Origin: G963664835 sp965220775
Lineage (GTDB): Bacteria; Chloroflexota; UBA6077; FW602-bin22; JBCLEL01
DNA length: 64,000 bases
Direction: 5' to 3'
Assembly (NCBI GenBank): GCA_965220775.1
Contig: OZ244845.1
Span: 868,001-932,000 of the forward strand
This document shows positions 54,300-61,875 of this stretch, piece by piece. The position numbers were made by a program, and so were the translations under genes. Each line of letters begins with the position of its first letter. The first letter of the stretch is position 1. A model generated the notes under the pieces. That model was not told the DNA's origin. It searched no databases and saw only the letters and a list, made by a program, of their open reading frames with translations.

Positions 54300-54527
54300 C
54301 TAGTCCTGGGCCTCTGGTTCCGGCCTGGAATTTGCGATCTGTTCCCAAGTTGCGAGCAGCTCGTCGACCGGCTTGTCCTCTCCCGTCCGCGCGCCCTCGG
54401 CTACCGCCGCCTCGTAGGCGGCAACGAGTTCGGCCAAATCTCCCGCGTCGAACCGGCTCAGCCACGGTATGTCTCTCAGCCTCTTTAGCTCAGCTAGCCG
54501 GCTTTCGAGCGATTCATCGGCAAACAT
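54300..54527 (-). CDS. Small hypothetical acidic protein
   Basis: Protein of 75 residues from ATG 54527 (MFADESLESRLAELKRLRDI), helical and acidic (DAGDLAELVAAYEAAVAEGA). It starts 7 bases after the DUF2795-type gene, so the two are probably one transcript. A longer frame to 54626 exists but would overlap that gene. No family recognised. Confidence 0.6.
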   Translation of the reverse strand: MFADESLESRLAELKRLRDIPWLSRFDAGDLAELVAAYEAAVAEGARTGEDKPVDELLATWEQIANSRPEPEAQD

Positions 54528-54534
54528 TCGGGGC

Positions 54535-54759
54535 TCAGGTCCGCACACTGTGCCGCGGAATCTGTCTGATAGCCTCTTGCTCTGAAGAGAAGGATCCAAC
54601 TGGCATTCGCAGCACTGCGGACACAATGTCGCTCGGAGTATTGCCTCGCCGCACGGCGTCTACCAGATCGGCCTTGGTACAAGGGTATTCGATCCCAACT
54701 AAGAAATCGCGTATGCGTACCCCAAATGTGACGTCGTATAGTCTTGTGTCAAGCTCCAT
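54535..54759 (-). CDS. DUF2795-like small protein
   Basis: Protein of 74 residues starting at ATG 54759. The segment DFLVGIEYPCTKADLVDAVR, then VLRMPVGSFSSEQEAIRQI, follows the DUF2795 pattern (helix, YP-x-K-x-x-L, and Leu-Pro-Tyr/Phe turn). Such proteins are small, soluble and of unknown function. A weak GAGAA site precedes the start. First gene of a two-gene minus-strand unit. Confidence 0.65.
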   Translation of the reverse strand: MELDTRLYDVTFGVRIRDFLVGIEYPCTKADLVDAVRRGNTPSDIVSAVLRMPVGSFSSEQEAIRQIPRHSVRT

Positions 54760-54942
54760 TGATTTTCTCGCGGCTCCAGAAAGCGGTTGTAGGATTTATG
54801 ACTTCAAGCGGGATTTCCCCAGATCTGTAAAGGAGCACCTGGCTATGTCCCAAATCTGCGAGCTCGAATTCGCGCTCAAAGAAACGCGAAAGGGCCGTCT
54901 CCCGCCTATCCCATTCTATAGAATATGGCGATTGTCATGTTA

Positions 54943-55479
54943 GTAAGTGTTCAGATTTAGGGATACCTGCTCCGTATGGGCGTAATATCGCGCCAATGAG
55001 GGCCTACCACCGGCCAGGACCTCTCATCGGCGAAAGCCGGCAAAGGGTTGCAAGGGCGAAGCCCTTGACGGGGGATGTGGGGGTGTCCCCCACAACTAAG
55101 TTCCCCCTTCTCCTGGCCAGAGCCTGTCTCAGAAGTCTGAAGCCCCCAAGGTCGTCAAGTTCTGGATGCTGGTTTTCGCTCGCGTGACGGTGTTATCTGC
55201 CGTATTTCCACCTTTTTCGCTTCACAAAACGCTAGAATCAGTCTGCCCTGCCTCGCGCGAACCCAGTCAAGGGACTTTTGAGACGACCTCTGGCCAGGAG
55301 AAGGGGGCCAGGTCGAAGACTACGCAAGGCGAGGGGATGAGGTCGAGCGGCTCGTGGATTTGGGGCATCGATAGGTTGGAAATCATCCCTTGACCGCCGG
55401 CTGAGGACCCGAATGGCGACTCGGCCTTTCCAGTTCACGGGCATGGAGGAGAGAAACACACCCAAATCTGAACTGTTAC
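54943..55479. mobile_element. MITE-like element 1, TIR family GTAA..GTTCAGATTT
   Basis: Non-coding element of 537 bases. Terminal inverted repeats: left GTAAGTGTTCAGATTTAGGG (54943-54962), right the complement of GTAACAGTTCAGATTTGGG (55461-55479). An 8-base target duplication TCATGTTA flanks it exactly (54935-54942 and 55480-55487). Without the nested insertion (55121-55290) its interior is nearly identical to the element at 61152. It ends 40 bases before the cupin gene, so it may supply or separate that gene's promoter. No transposase inside. Confidence 0.9.
55121..55290. mobile_element. Small element nested in MITE 1
   Basis: A 170-base insertion absent from the sister MITE at 61152. Flanks show a duplicated TGGCCAG (55114-55120 and 55291-55297). 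Its ends are imperfect inverted repeats (AGCCTGTCTCAGAAGTC against the complement of GACTTTTGAGACGACCT, 13 of 17 matching). In the intact sister copy the target is the exact centre of a 28-base perfect palindrome. No coding capacity. Confidence 0.8.
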
Positions 55480-55526
55480 TCATGTTACAATCCGGCTCGC
55501 TAATATTTCATTTGGAGAGTGTGACT

Positions 55527-55877
55527 ATGGGAGTGATCCGGCATTCAGACGTGGAAGGCATACAGCGCGCTCCCGGCGCGTTATCTCGACCAATGGTAAC
55601 CGAGGCAGCCGGCTCATCCATTCTGTTCACCGGCGTCAGCGCGTTCGAGCCCGGCGCGGGAATCAAGCTTCACTACCATGACTGCGACGAGAGCATCACG
55701 ATCATTGAGGGCGAGGCTGTATGTGAGATAGCCGGCGAGTACTTCGATCTGCGGCCATACGATGTCGTCTTCGTGCCGCAGGGTCAGCATCATCGCTTTT
55801 TGAACCGCGGACCTGGCGTGATGAAATTCGTCTGGGCCTATCCCCAACCGGTTGTCGATCGTGTTTACGTCGAATAG
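55527..55877 (+). CDS. Small cupin-domain protein
   Basis: Cupin of 116 residues from ATG 55527 with GGAG 10 bases upstream; longer frames would begin inside the MITE and are rejected. Cupin motif 1 is H-Y-H-D-C-D-E (KLHYHDCDESITIIEGEAVC) and motif 2 is PQGQHHRFLNRG, giving a plausible His/Glu metal site. Single-domain cupins of this kind are isomerases, dioxygenases or sugar-binding proteins; no closer role can be assigned. It stands alone, with the mobile element directly before it. Confidence 0.85.
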   Translation: MGVIRHSDVEGIQRAPGALSRPMVTEAAGSSILFTGVSAFEPGAGIKLHYHDCDESITIIEGEAVCEIAGEYFDLRPYDVVFVPQGQHHRFLNRGPGVMKFVWAYPQPVVDRVYVE

Positions 55878-55898
55878 TGAGGCGTGATCCGAGTCTTC

Positions 55899-56126
55899 TC
55901 AATATCCTCTGGCCTTCAAATAGATGACGCGCATTATTCGTCGCCACCAAGGTAGGCGATAGTACGCGAGCCTATTCAGGCTTGAGCTGATCGCTCCTGG
56001 TGACTGTCCCCGTTTCAGCATCTGGCGGCATAGCTCGGCTAGATGCGATGGCTCCAATCGAGTGCCTATAGCGTGCCCCCAAACCGCTCGTTGAAGTTCG
56101 GCGGGCAGATCCTCCGCTCCCTTCAT
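55899..56126 (-). CDS. Small hypothetical basic protein
   Basis: Protein of 75 residues, ATG 56126 with AGGAC 6 bases upstream. Helical; N-terminal part acidic/neutral (DLPAELQRAVWGHAIGTRLE), C-terminal part basic and aromatic (YYRLPWWRRIMRVIYLKARG). It starts 31 bases after the metallo-beta-lactamase gene stop, so probably the same operon. Not recognised. Confidence 0.6.
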   Translation of the reverse strand: MKGAEDLPAELQRAVWGHAIGTRLEPSHLAELCRQMLKRGQSPGAISSSLNRLAYYRLPWWRRIMRVIYLKARGY

Positions 56127-56157
56127 CTTGTCCTAAGTGTCCTCCTCCCCACGGATG

Positions 56158-57153
56158 CTAGTCGAACATACTCATCTGGTGCCGGCCTAGGTGTTCTGCC
56201 TCGATTCCTCGCCGCCTTAGCTGACGTGCAAACTCGCTAGTACCATGCATGGTCAAGACCCTGCTGGGCTTTGCCAGCTCGACGTATTCCATTAGCTGGT
56301 CGAAGTCCGCATGGTCGCTGAACGGAATCGCTTCGTCGGCCCCCATTCGATACTTGAAGCTCTGATCGATTGCCCAGCCGGACGCCCAAATTATGAAGTC
56401 CCTTCGGTGGCCGCTGCGCCGGCGGCCTCTCATGAACGATGGAGAGACCACCAGTACTTCGAAGCCCTCATCTCCTTCATCCACCGAGGCGACCGCGCCT
56501 ACGTCCACCCCTAGCTCCCGATATGTGTCGCAGAATGTCTTTACTGACGGCTCCGCACCGACGCGAAATCCTGAGCGGATCAGTATCGCCGCCAGCTCCT
56601 GGGATTTGCCCAGCGCGTAACCCACTACTACCGGCCGCCGGCCGCTCTTGATCGCCTGCTGCACCGCCCCAACCAACATCCCGACTGACGTGTCATCAGA
56701 AGGCCATCGATATCTTGGATGACCGAATGTGCTCTCTATCACTAGCGTGTCGCACTCCACTATTTCAGCCGCTGGGGTGGTGATTCGCTTGCGTAGATTC
56801 AGATCGCCTGTATAGGTCAGCCGGCCTCCATCGACTGGCTCGACTACTAGCTGTGCCGCGCCCAAAATATGTCCGGCCGGCGTCAGACGAATACGATACC
56901 CGTCGATCTCTATGGACTCACCCCAGGGGATGGCTTGAAAATGTCCCTTGCGTTGGCGTTGACGAGCCAGAACCTCGGTCTCCACCGAGCAATATGCGAA
57001 ATGGTGTGACGCCAAATGATCGGTATGCGCATGCGAAACGAACGCCCGCTGAGACCGCCGTCGTGGATCGACGTCGAGGCCCAACTGATTCAGCCGCAGG
57101 TGGCGGTCGAAGCTGATAGCGGTCGAGCTTCTATCGTCGATGTTCAATGTCAA
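56158..57153 (-). CDS. Metallo-beta-lactamase fold exonuclease-type protein
   Basis: Protein of 331 residues of the MBL/beta-CASP nuclease group (COG1236-like). Metal motifs: H-x-H-x-D-H (SHAHTDHLASH), the GHILGAAQ strand, the Asp of YTGDLN, the GHPRYRWP segment, and downstream PFSDHADF and LTMHGTSEF. The length and missing KH or other extra domains fit short MBL exonucleases acting on RNA or DNA. It starts with TTG 57153, without a clear ribosome-binding site. Its target is unknown; the small protein downstream may be a partner. Confidence 0.8.
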   Translation of the reverse strand: MTLNIDDRSSTAISFDRHLRLNQLGLDVDPRRRSQRAFVSHAHTDHLASHHFAYCSVETEVLARQRQRKGHFQAIPWGESIEIDGYRIRLTPAGHILGAAQLVVEPVDGGRLTYTGDLNLRKRITTPAAEIVECDTLVIESTFGHPRYRWPSDDTSVGMLVGAVQQAIKSGRRPVVVGYALGKSQELAAILIRSGFRVGAEPSVKTFCDTYRELGVDVGAVASVDEGDEGFEVLVVSPSFMRGRRRSGHRRDFIIWASGWAIDQSFKYRMGADEAIPFSDHADFDQLMEYVELAKPSRVLTMHGTSEFARQLRRRGIEAEHLGRHQMSMFD

Positions 57154-57271
57154 AACATGTGATCGGGAGCAGCGTACAGTCCGTTCAACCGTGACTCGCC
57201 GCTATTGCAAGTGTCACTCCGATGAATCTCCAGCCCCGTGGAAACGGCGGCCGCATCATCAGAATCCCGAT

Positions 57272-58375
57272 CTAGCCGAACGCGATGACCTGTCGCGCCA
57301 CTTCGCCCCGGGTCAGCGATTCAAATGCCTCGTTGACTTCGCTAATATCGATTCGGCGCGAAATAAGCTCGTCCAACTTTAGCTTGCCGGCCATGTACAG
57401 GTTGAGAATTCGCGGTACGTCGAGGTGCGGCTGGCAAGTCCCGTACATGGTCGAGGTCAGCTTTTTTTCCTCCAGCACCATGTTGCTCGCCGGTATCGAC
57501 AGTTGAGTGCCGGTCGGAGCCAGCCCTACCAGCATCGCCTCACCGCCCCGGCGGACTGATTCGTAGCAGATGAGTTGCGTGACGGGATTGCCGATAACCT
57601 CGAAGGCATAGTCGGCGCCTCGTCCTTCTGTCAACTCCTTGACCGCCTCCGGCGTCGATGCGACTTCTTTGGCGTCAAGCGTATGGGTTGCCCCGAACTC
57701 TCTCGCCATCTCCAGTTTGCTCGGAACGACGTCGGAAGCGATAATCCTCTCCGCACCGGCCAGTGCCGCCCCCTGTATGACGTTTAGTCCGACTCCGCCA
57801 CAGCCCACGACGAGTACGCTGGCGCCCGGCTCCACTTTCGCTCCGTTTATCACCGCGCCCACACCGGTCATGACTCCGCATCCTACTAGGGCGGCCACGT
57901 CCAGGGGTATGTCTTTTCGGATTGTTACCAGACCCTGCTGCGGCACTACCGAATACTCTCCATAGGTCGAAACACAGCCGAAATGGTGTATCACTTTGTC
58001 GCCAATGCTCAGCCGGCTGGTTCCATCTGCGAGTGTGCCGCGCCAGCGCATCTTCGTGCCAAACTCACACAGACCCGGCCGGCCTCTCTGGCAGAAGTAG
58101 CACGTGCCGCACGCCGGCCGCCACACCAGTATCACGTGGTCTCCGACCTGCGCCGTCGTCACACCTCCGCCGACCTCCTCTACTATGCCCGCCCCTTCGT
58201 GTCCCATTACTACTGGAAAAGGCGCCGGCACATACCCATCAACCACGTGTAGGTCGCTATGACAGATGCCGGCAGCCGCCATCCGGACCAGCACTTCGCC
58301 GTCCTTAGGCTTCTGAATATCGACGTTCTCAACCGAGATTCTGGTTTTCGGTTCGTAAAGTACGGCCGCTCTCAC
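57272..58375 (-). CDS. Zinc-dependent alcohol dehydrogenase (MDR family)
   Basis: Medium-chain zinc alcohol dehydrogenase of 367 residues from GTG 58375, chosen for its GGAGGG site 6 bases upstream. Catalytic zinc ligands: Cys in GICHSDLH, His-Glu in GHEGAG, Cys in VGCGVMTG. The structural zinc loop is C-x2-C-x2-C-x7-C (CGTCYFCQRGRPGLC). The NAD-binding motif is GCGGVGLN. It resembles class III-like or aryl-alcohol dehydrogenases; the substrate is unknown. It is not clearly co-transcribed with the MBL gene (118-base gap). Confidence 0.9.
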   Translation of the reverse strand: MRAAVLYEPKTRISVENVDIQKPKDGEVLVRMAAAGICHSDLHVVDGYVPAPFPVVMGHEGAGIVEEVGGGVTTAQVGDHVILVWRPACGTCYFCQRGRPGLCEFGTKMRWRGTLADGTSRLSIGDKVIHHFGCVSTYGEYSVVPQQGLVTIRKDIPLDVAALVGCGVMTGVGAVINGAKVEPGASVLVVGCGGVGLNVIQGAALAGAERIIASDVVPSKLEMAREFGATHTLDAKEVASTPEAVKELTEGRGADYAFEVIGNPVTQLICYESVRRGGEAMLVGLAPTGTQLSIPASNMVLEEKKLTSTMYGTCQPHLDVPRILNLYMAGKLKLDELISRRIDISEVNEAFESLTRGEVARQVIAFG

Positions 58376-58761
58376 AGCTACCCTCCATTCTCTGATTTCC
58401 CGTCCAGTCCGATCCACTTTCGGTGCAGAACACACCCGTCGCGACGGACTTGAAGATTATCCTGCTTCGAGTATCGAAACGCAACCGCCCAGCGTCCCAC
58501 CACTTCCCGACCCTGCCATCCACGAGGAGCCGGATTCCCGTCACGCACACGGATCCCGTCATTCCCGGCGCAGACGGGCAACACCAACCACCATCGCCCC
58601 AGCAACGACAGCCGAGAGTCGACAGAGAGAAATGTAGGGCTGCGGGCTTGTCCCCAGCCAGAACCGCGTGGACAGCCGGCCGGCGAATCCCGCCATCCAC
58701 GCTCTCGTAATTCCCCATTATTCCCCGATCTCGTCATCCCGGCGATCAAAGGCATACCCCG
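58376..58761. repeat. Intergenic repeats upstream of the alcohol dehydrogenase
   Basis: No gene seen. Contains GTCATTCCCGGCGCAGACGG (58558 on), the box CACCAACCACCATCGCCC (58585, also at 27203), and a copy of the ATGTAG-GCTGCGG-CTTGTCCCC repeat (58631-58660). It ends where mobile element 3 begins. Confidence 0.6.
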
Positions 58762-58981
58762 GTAACTGTTCAGACTTAGGGGGACCGGTCTCGTGAGTGT
58801 CATTGGTACGATAATAGATCCCCACTCTCGTCATTAGTTCGAAAATGTGCCCTCCAATCAACTTCGATGCCGGCTCTCCACCGGCGAATCCTGCCGAATT
58901 GTAGACCGATGGTCGACGGCGGAATGAGAAAATGTAGCGCGGGGGCTTGTCCCCCGCTGGGGTCGGGGTGGGGCGGGTACA

Positions 58982-60271
58982 GACTGGGCACATAGGTAAC
59001 AGAAAAACCGAGCACATGGGTAACAAAGTGGTACAAGATCGGAACAACCGATCATTGGAGGCCAGATGTTGCCCTGGAAAGATACGAGTCGAGAGCAAGA
59101 GCAAATCCGTTTCATACTACGATGGAAAGGGGGAGAAGACACTTTCACAGAGCTGTGTCGTCAATTCAGTATTAGTCGCAAGACAGGGTATAAGCGGGTG
59201 GAGCGCTTCAAGCTGTGGGGATTGGGGGGATTGGGAGATCGAAGTCGAGCACCGCACACTCATCCCAACTCCACGCCACAGCCAGTGATAGAGAGGCTGA
59301 TCAGGGCCAAAGGAGAGCACCCAACCTGGGGTCCTAAGAAGCTGGTTGCCTGGCTGGGTCGTGTGGAGCCTTGGATGAATTGGCCGGCGTCGAGCACGGC
59401 AGGACAGATACTGGACCGTGCCGGGCTGGTGGGTCGACGCAAGCGCCGTAGGCACACTGCGCCTTGGAGTGAGCCGTTCGCAGCAGCTGAGAGGCCGAAC
59501 GACGTATGGTCGATCGATTTCAAGGGTTGGTTTCGGACGGAAGATGGGGTCAGGATAGACCCATTGACTATCCAGGACGGCTTTAGCCGTTGTTTGCTGG
59601 TATGCCAAGGGCTGAAGAGACCTAGAGGCTCTGAGGTGCGTGCAGTGTGTGAGCGCGCATTCAGGGAGTACGGACTGCCCAGGGTGATGCGCTCTGACAA
59701 CGGTGTGCCCTTTGCCAGTGTGGCAGTCGGTGGGTTGAGTTCGCTGTCGGTGTGGTGGATCAAGCTGGGCATATTACCTGAGCGTATAGAGCCGGCACAT
59801 CCTGAGCAGAACGGCCGGCTGGAGCGATTGCACCGCACTCTCAAGGCTGAGACGGCAACTCCACCCAGAAGTAGCATACGCACTCAGCAGAGAGCGTTCG
59901 ACGAGTTCCGGCGGGTCTATAATGAGCACAGACCACACGAGGCTCTGGGACAACGCCCACCGGCACTGCTCTACGCACCGTCTCTGCGTTCTTATCCGGC
60001 GGAGGTGAGATCACCTGAGTACGAGGCTGATGTGACGATACGGAGGGTACGCGGCAATGGAGGGATCAAGTGGAGAGGCGAGACCATCTATCTGAGTGAA
60101 GCGCTGAGGGGTGAACCAGTAGGGCTGAGGCCCAGCGATGATCGGCATTGGAGCATCCAGTTCGGTCCACTCATCATCGGGCTCTTGGACGATCACGCCA
60201 AACGAGTTGTGTATACCCCTACAAAAGTGTTACCTATGTGCTCGGTCTAAGTGTCACCCATGTGCCCAGTC
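58982..60271 (+). mobile_element. Complete IS481-family insertion sequence
   Basis: Element of 1290 bases with matching ends: left GACTGGGCACATAGGTAACA, right complement GACTGGGCACATGGGTGACA. Both continue with a second CCGAGCACAT-GGTAACA block, so each end carries two copies of the CACAT-GGT-ACA box. A 5-base target duplication GTACA flanks it precisely (58977-58981 and 60272-60276). The transposase gene is intact, so the element may be active or recently so. Confidence 0.93.
59066..60250 (+). CDS. IS481-family DDE transposase
   Basis: Transposase of 394 residues, GGAGG 4 bases before ATG 59066. N-terminal HTH (FTELCRQFSISRKTGYKRVE), then the DDE core: Asp in WSIDFKGWF, Asp in MRSDNGVPFAS, Glu in PEQNGRLERLHRTLK. 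The C-terminal part ends with VYNEHRPHEALGQRPPALLY and a tail that runs into the right inverted repeat (PMCSV). No frameshift seen. Confidence 0.95.
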   Translation: MLPWKDTSREQEQIRFILRWKGGEDTFTELCRQFSISRKTGYKRVERFKLWGLGGLGDRSRAPHTHPNSTPQPVIERLIRAKGEHPTWGPKKLVAWLGRVEPWMNWPASSTAGQILDRAGLVGRRKRRRHTAPWSEPFAAAERPNDVWSIDFKGWFRTEDGVRIDPLTIQDGFSRCLLVCQGLKRPRGSEVRAVCERAFREYGLPRVMRSDNGVPFASVAVGGLSSLSVWWIKLGILPERIEPAHPEQNGRLERLHRTLKAETATPPRSSIRTQQRAFDEFRRVYNEHRPHEALGQRPPALLYAPSLRSYPAEVRSPEYEADVTIRRVRGNGGIKWRGETIYLSEALRGEPVGLRPSDDRHWSIQFGPLIIGLLDDHAKRVVYTPTKVLPMCSV

Positions 60272-60276
60272 GTACA

Positions 60277-61047
60277 GCGTGGCAGAATCCGCCGTGCCGA
60301 TTCGCTGTACCAAACCACAACTCCGGCTTTTCACACCTTGGTGTGCCGGCGCCAGCCGGCATGAGCGATTGCTATGAAAGCATGTCCCGGACTACGATCC
60401 GGGATAGACCGCTGCGGCAGCCTCTCATTCGCCATTCGCGACATCCCTTCGTCAATCCGGCCCCCCGACTCGTCATTCGTACGAAAATGCGCCTACGCCG
60501 CTTTCGAGCGCGCCGTTGAACCCCTCCATTCCGCGATCTCGTCATTCCGGCCCCTCAATTCGTCATTCCCGCGAAGGCGGGAATCCAGAGGGGAGGTGCG
60601 GGTTGTGGCAATGACGCTGGAAGTCTCCCATCAACCAATGCACCCAATTTTCACACCTTGGTGTGCCGGCACCAGCCGGCATGAGCGATTGCTATGAAAG
60701 CATGTCCCGGACTCCGATCCGGGATAGACCGCTGCGGCAGCCTCTCATTCGCCATTCGCGACATCCCTTCGTCAATCCGGCCCCCCATTCGTCATTCCGG
60801 CGAAGGCCGGAATCCAGAAGGGGTGGGGAGGGGTGAGACCACCAGACGATGGACAAAACCACCCGGCGCCGTCCCATTTTCATCCTCTTATGCGGCCTTC
60901 GCAAGGCCATGGTGATTCCGGCGAAAGCGGGAATCCAGGGGAGCGGCGGCCGGCACACCCGTGCCACATTGAGTCGCTATGGGCAGTTCCGCCACAACCT
61001 ACGGTCCTTGTTCGATCACAATTTACAAACGCGCAGGACAGATTACG
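60277..61047. repeat. Intergenic palindromic repeat cluster 6
   Basis: About 770 bases without a gene. Units: GCCGGCGCCAGCCGGC plus CCCGG hairpin (60346-60406), GGCAGCCTCTCATTCGCCAT box, CGTCATTCGTACGAAAATG (60471-60489), CCCGC-GAAG-GCGGG (60560-60583), spacer, paired hairpins again (60665-60728), the CATTCGCCAT box, CCGGC-GAAG-GCCGG (60789-60822), and a final CCGGCGAAAGCGGGAATCCA variant (60916-60938). The order matches clusters 2-5. Confidence 0.85.
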
Positions 61048-61151
61048 CTCAAATCTGAACAGTTACATAGCCCGTACCCCGATATGGGGCCGGAATCCAA
61101 GAGAGGCCTGCAGTGGCGCAAATTGTCATACATTGATGCGCCGGCACCAAC

Positions 61152-61518
61152 GTAAGTGTTCAGATTTAGGGGTACCTGCTCCGTATGTGCGTAATAGCGC
61201 ACCAATGAGGGTCTACCACAGGCGAGGACGTCTGATCGGGGAAAGCCAGGAAAGGGTTGCAAGGGCGATCCGCCTCAGGCGGATGCCGGGGGATGTGGGG
61301 GTGTCCCCCACAACAAAGATCCCCCTTCTCCTGGCCAGGAGAAGGGGGCCAGGTCGAAGACTACGCAAGGCGAGGGGATGAGGTCGAGCAGCGCGTGGAT
61401 TTCGCATCGACAGGTTGGAAATCACCGCTTGACTGCCTACTGAGGACCCGAATGGCGACTCGACCTATCCAGTTCACGGGCAGGGAGGAGAGACATACAC
61501 CCAAATCTGAACTGTTAC
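61152..61518. mobile_element. MITE-like element 2, intact sister of element 1
   Basis: Non-coding element of 367 bases. Ends: GTAAGTGTTCAGATTTAGGG (61152-61171) and the complement of GTAACAGTTCAGATTTGGG (61500-61518). Exact 8-base target duplication GCACCAAC (61144-61151 and 61519-61526). The interior holds a 28-base perfect palindrome at 61321-61348 and the GGGGGTGTCCCCCAC hairpin (61299-61313). Closely similar to element 1 outside that copy's nested insertion. Confidence 0.92.
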
Positions 61519-61571
61519 GCACCAACGCGTGGATAGACCGCCGGTCGCCTATCTGCTAAGATCGAAACGCT

Positions 61572-61685
61572 ATGAGTTCGAAGCGGCAGAGAGCCCTTTA
61601 CCGTACAGCGCTGATCGTGTTCAGTATCGCGATAGTGGTGGCCTTGGTTCTGCCTTCGCTTTTGCCGCCGCAAGGCGCGCCGTAA
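61572..61685 (+). CDS. Small single-span membrane peptide (37 aa)
   Basis: ATG 61572 to TAA 61685. The peptide has a basic, soluble N-terminus (MSSKRQRALYRT), one strong hydrophobic helix (ALIVFSIAIVVALVLPSLL) and a short Pro-rich tail. The positive-inside pattern is textbook for a single-span protein. No clear ribosome-binding site. It is too short to place in a family; position before the AlaX gene may be incidental. Confidence 0.5.
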   Translation: MSSKRQRALYRTALIVFSIAIVVALVLPSLLPPQGAP

Positions 61686-61875
61686 CCGGCCATTTAGCTG
61701 CTGATTCACAATCTATGCCTTTACCTGCCAACTCCTCGGCCGACAATCTTGGATTCCAGGGATGAGCAAGGCGTCTCAAGCGTTTCTTCCAATGCCGGCG
61801 TCGGGCAAGACACCTCAACCTTCCATCCTTGAGAGTGTGTCAGTGACCCATCGCAGCGATCCAGCGCCTTAAATC

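Larger units (their letters stand above)
58762..61066. mobile_element. TIR element 3 (2.3 kb) enclosing an IS481 element and repeats
   Basis: Left end GTAACTGTTCAGACTTAGGG (58762-58781) and right end complementary to GTAACTGTTCAGATTTGAG (61048-61066) belong to the same inverted-repeat family as the two MITEs. Flanking octamers ATACCCCG (58754-58761) and ATAGCCCG (61067-61074) match at 7 of 8 positions, consistent with an aged target duplication. Inside are the IS481 element, a diverged ATGTAGCGCGGGGG repeat and palindromic repeat cluster 6. No transposase fitting these outer ends is present, so it is non-autonomous or chance pairing of solitary ends. Confidence 0.6.

Noticed and set aside
55413..55526. 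N-terminal extension of the cupin gene
   Set aside because: This stretch lies largely inside the MITE and is not cupin-like.
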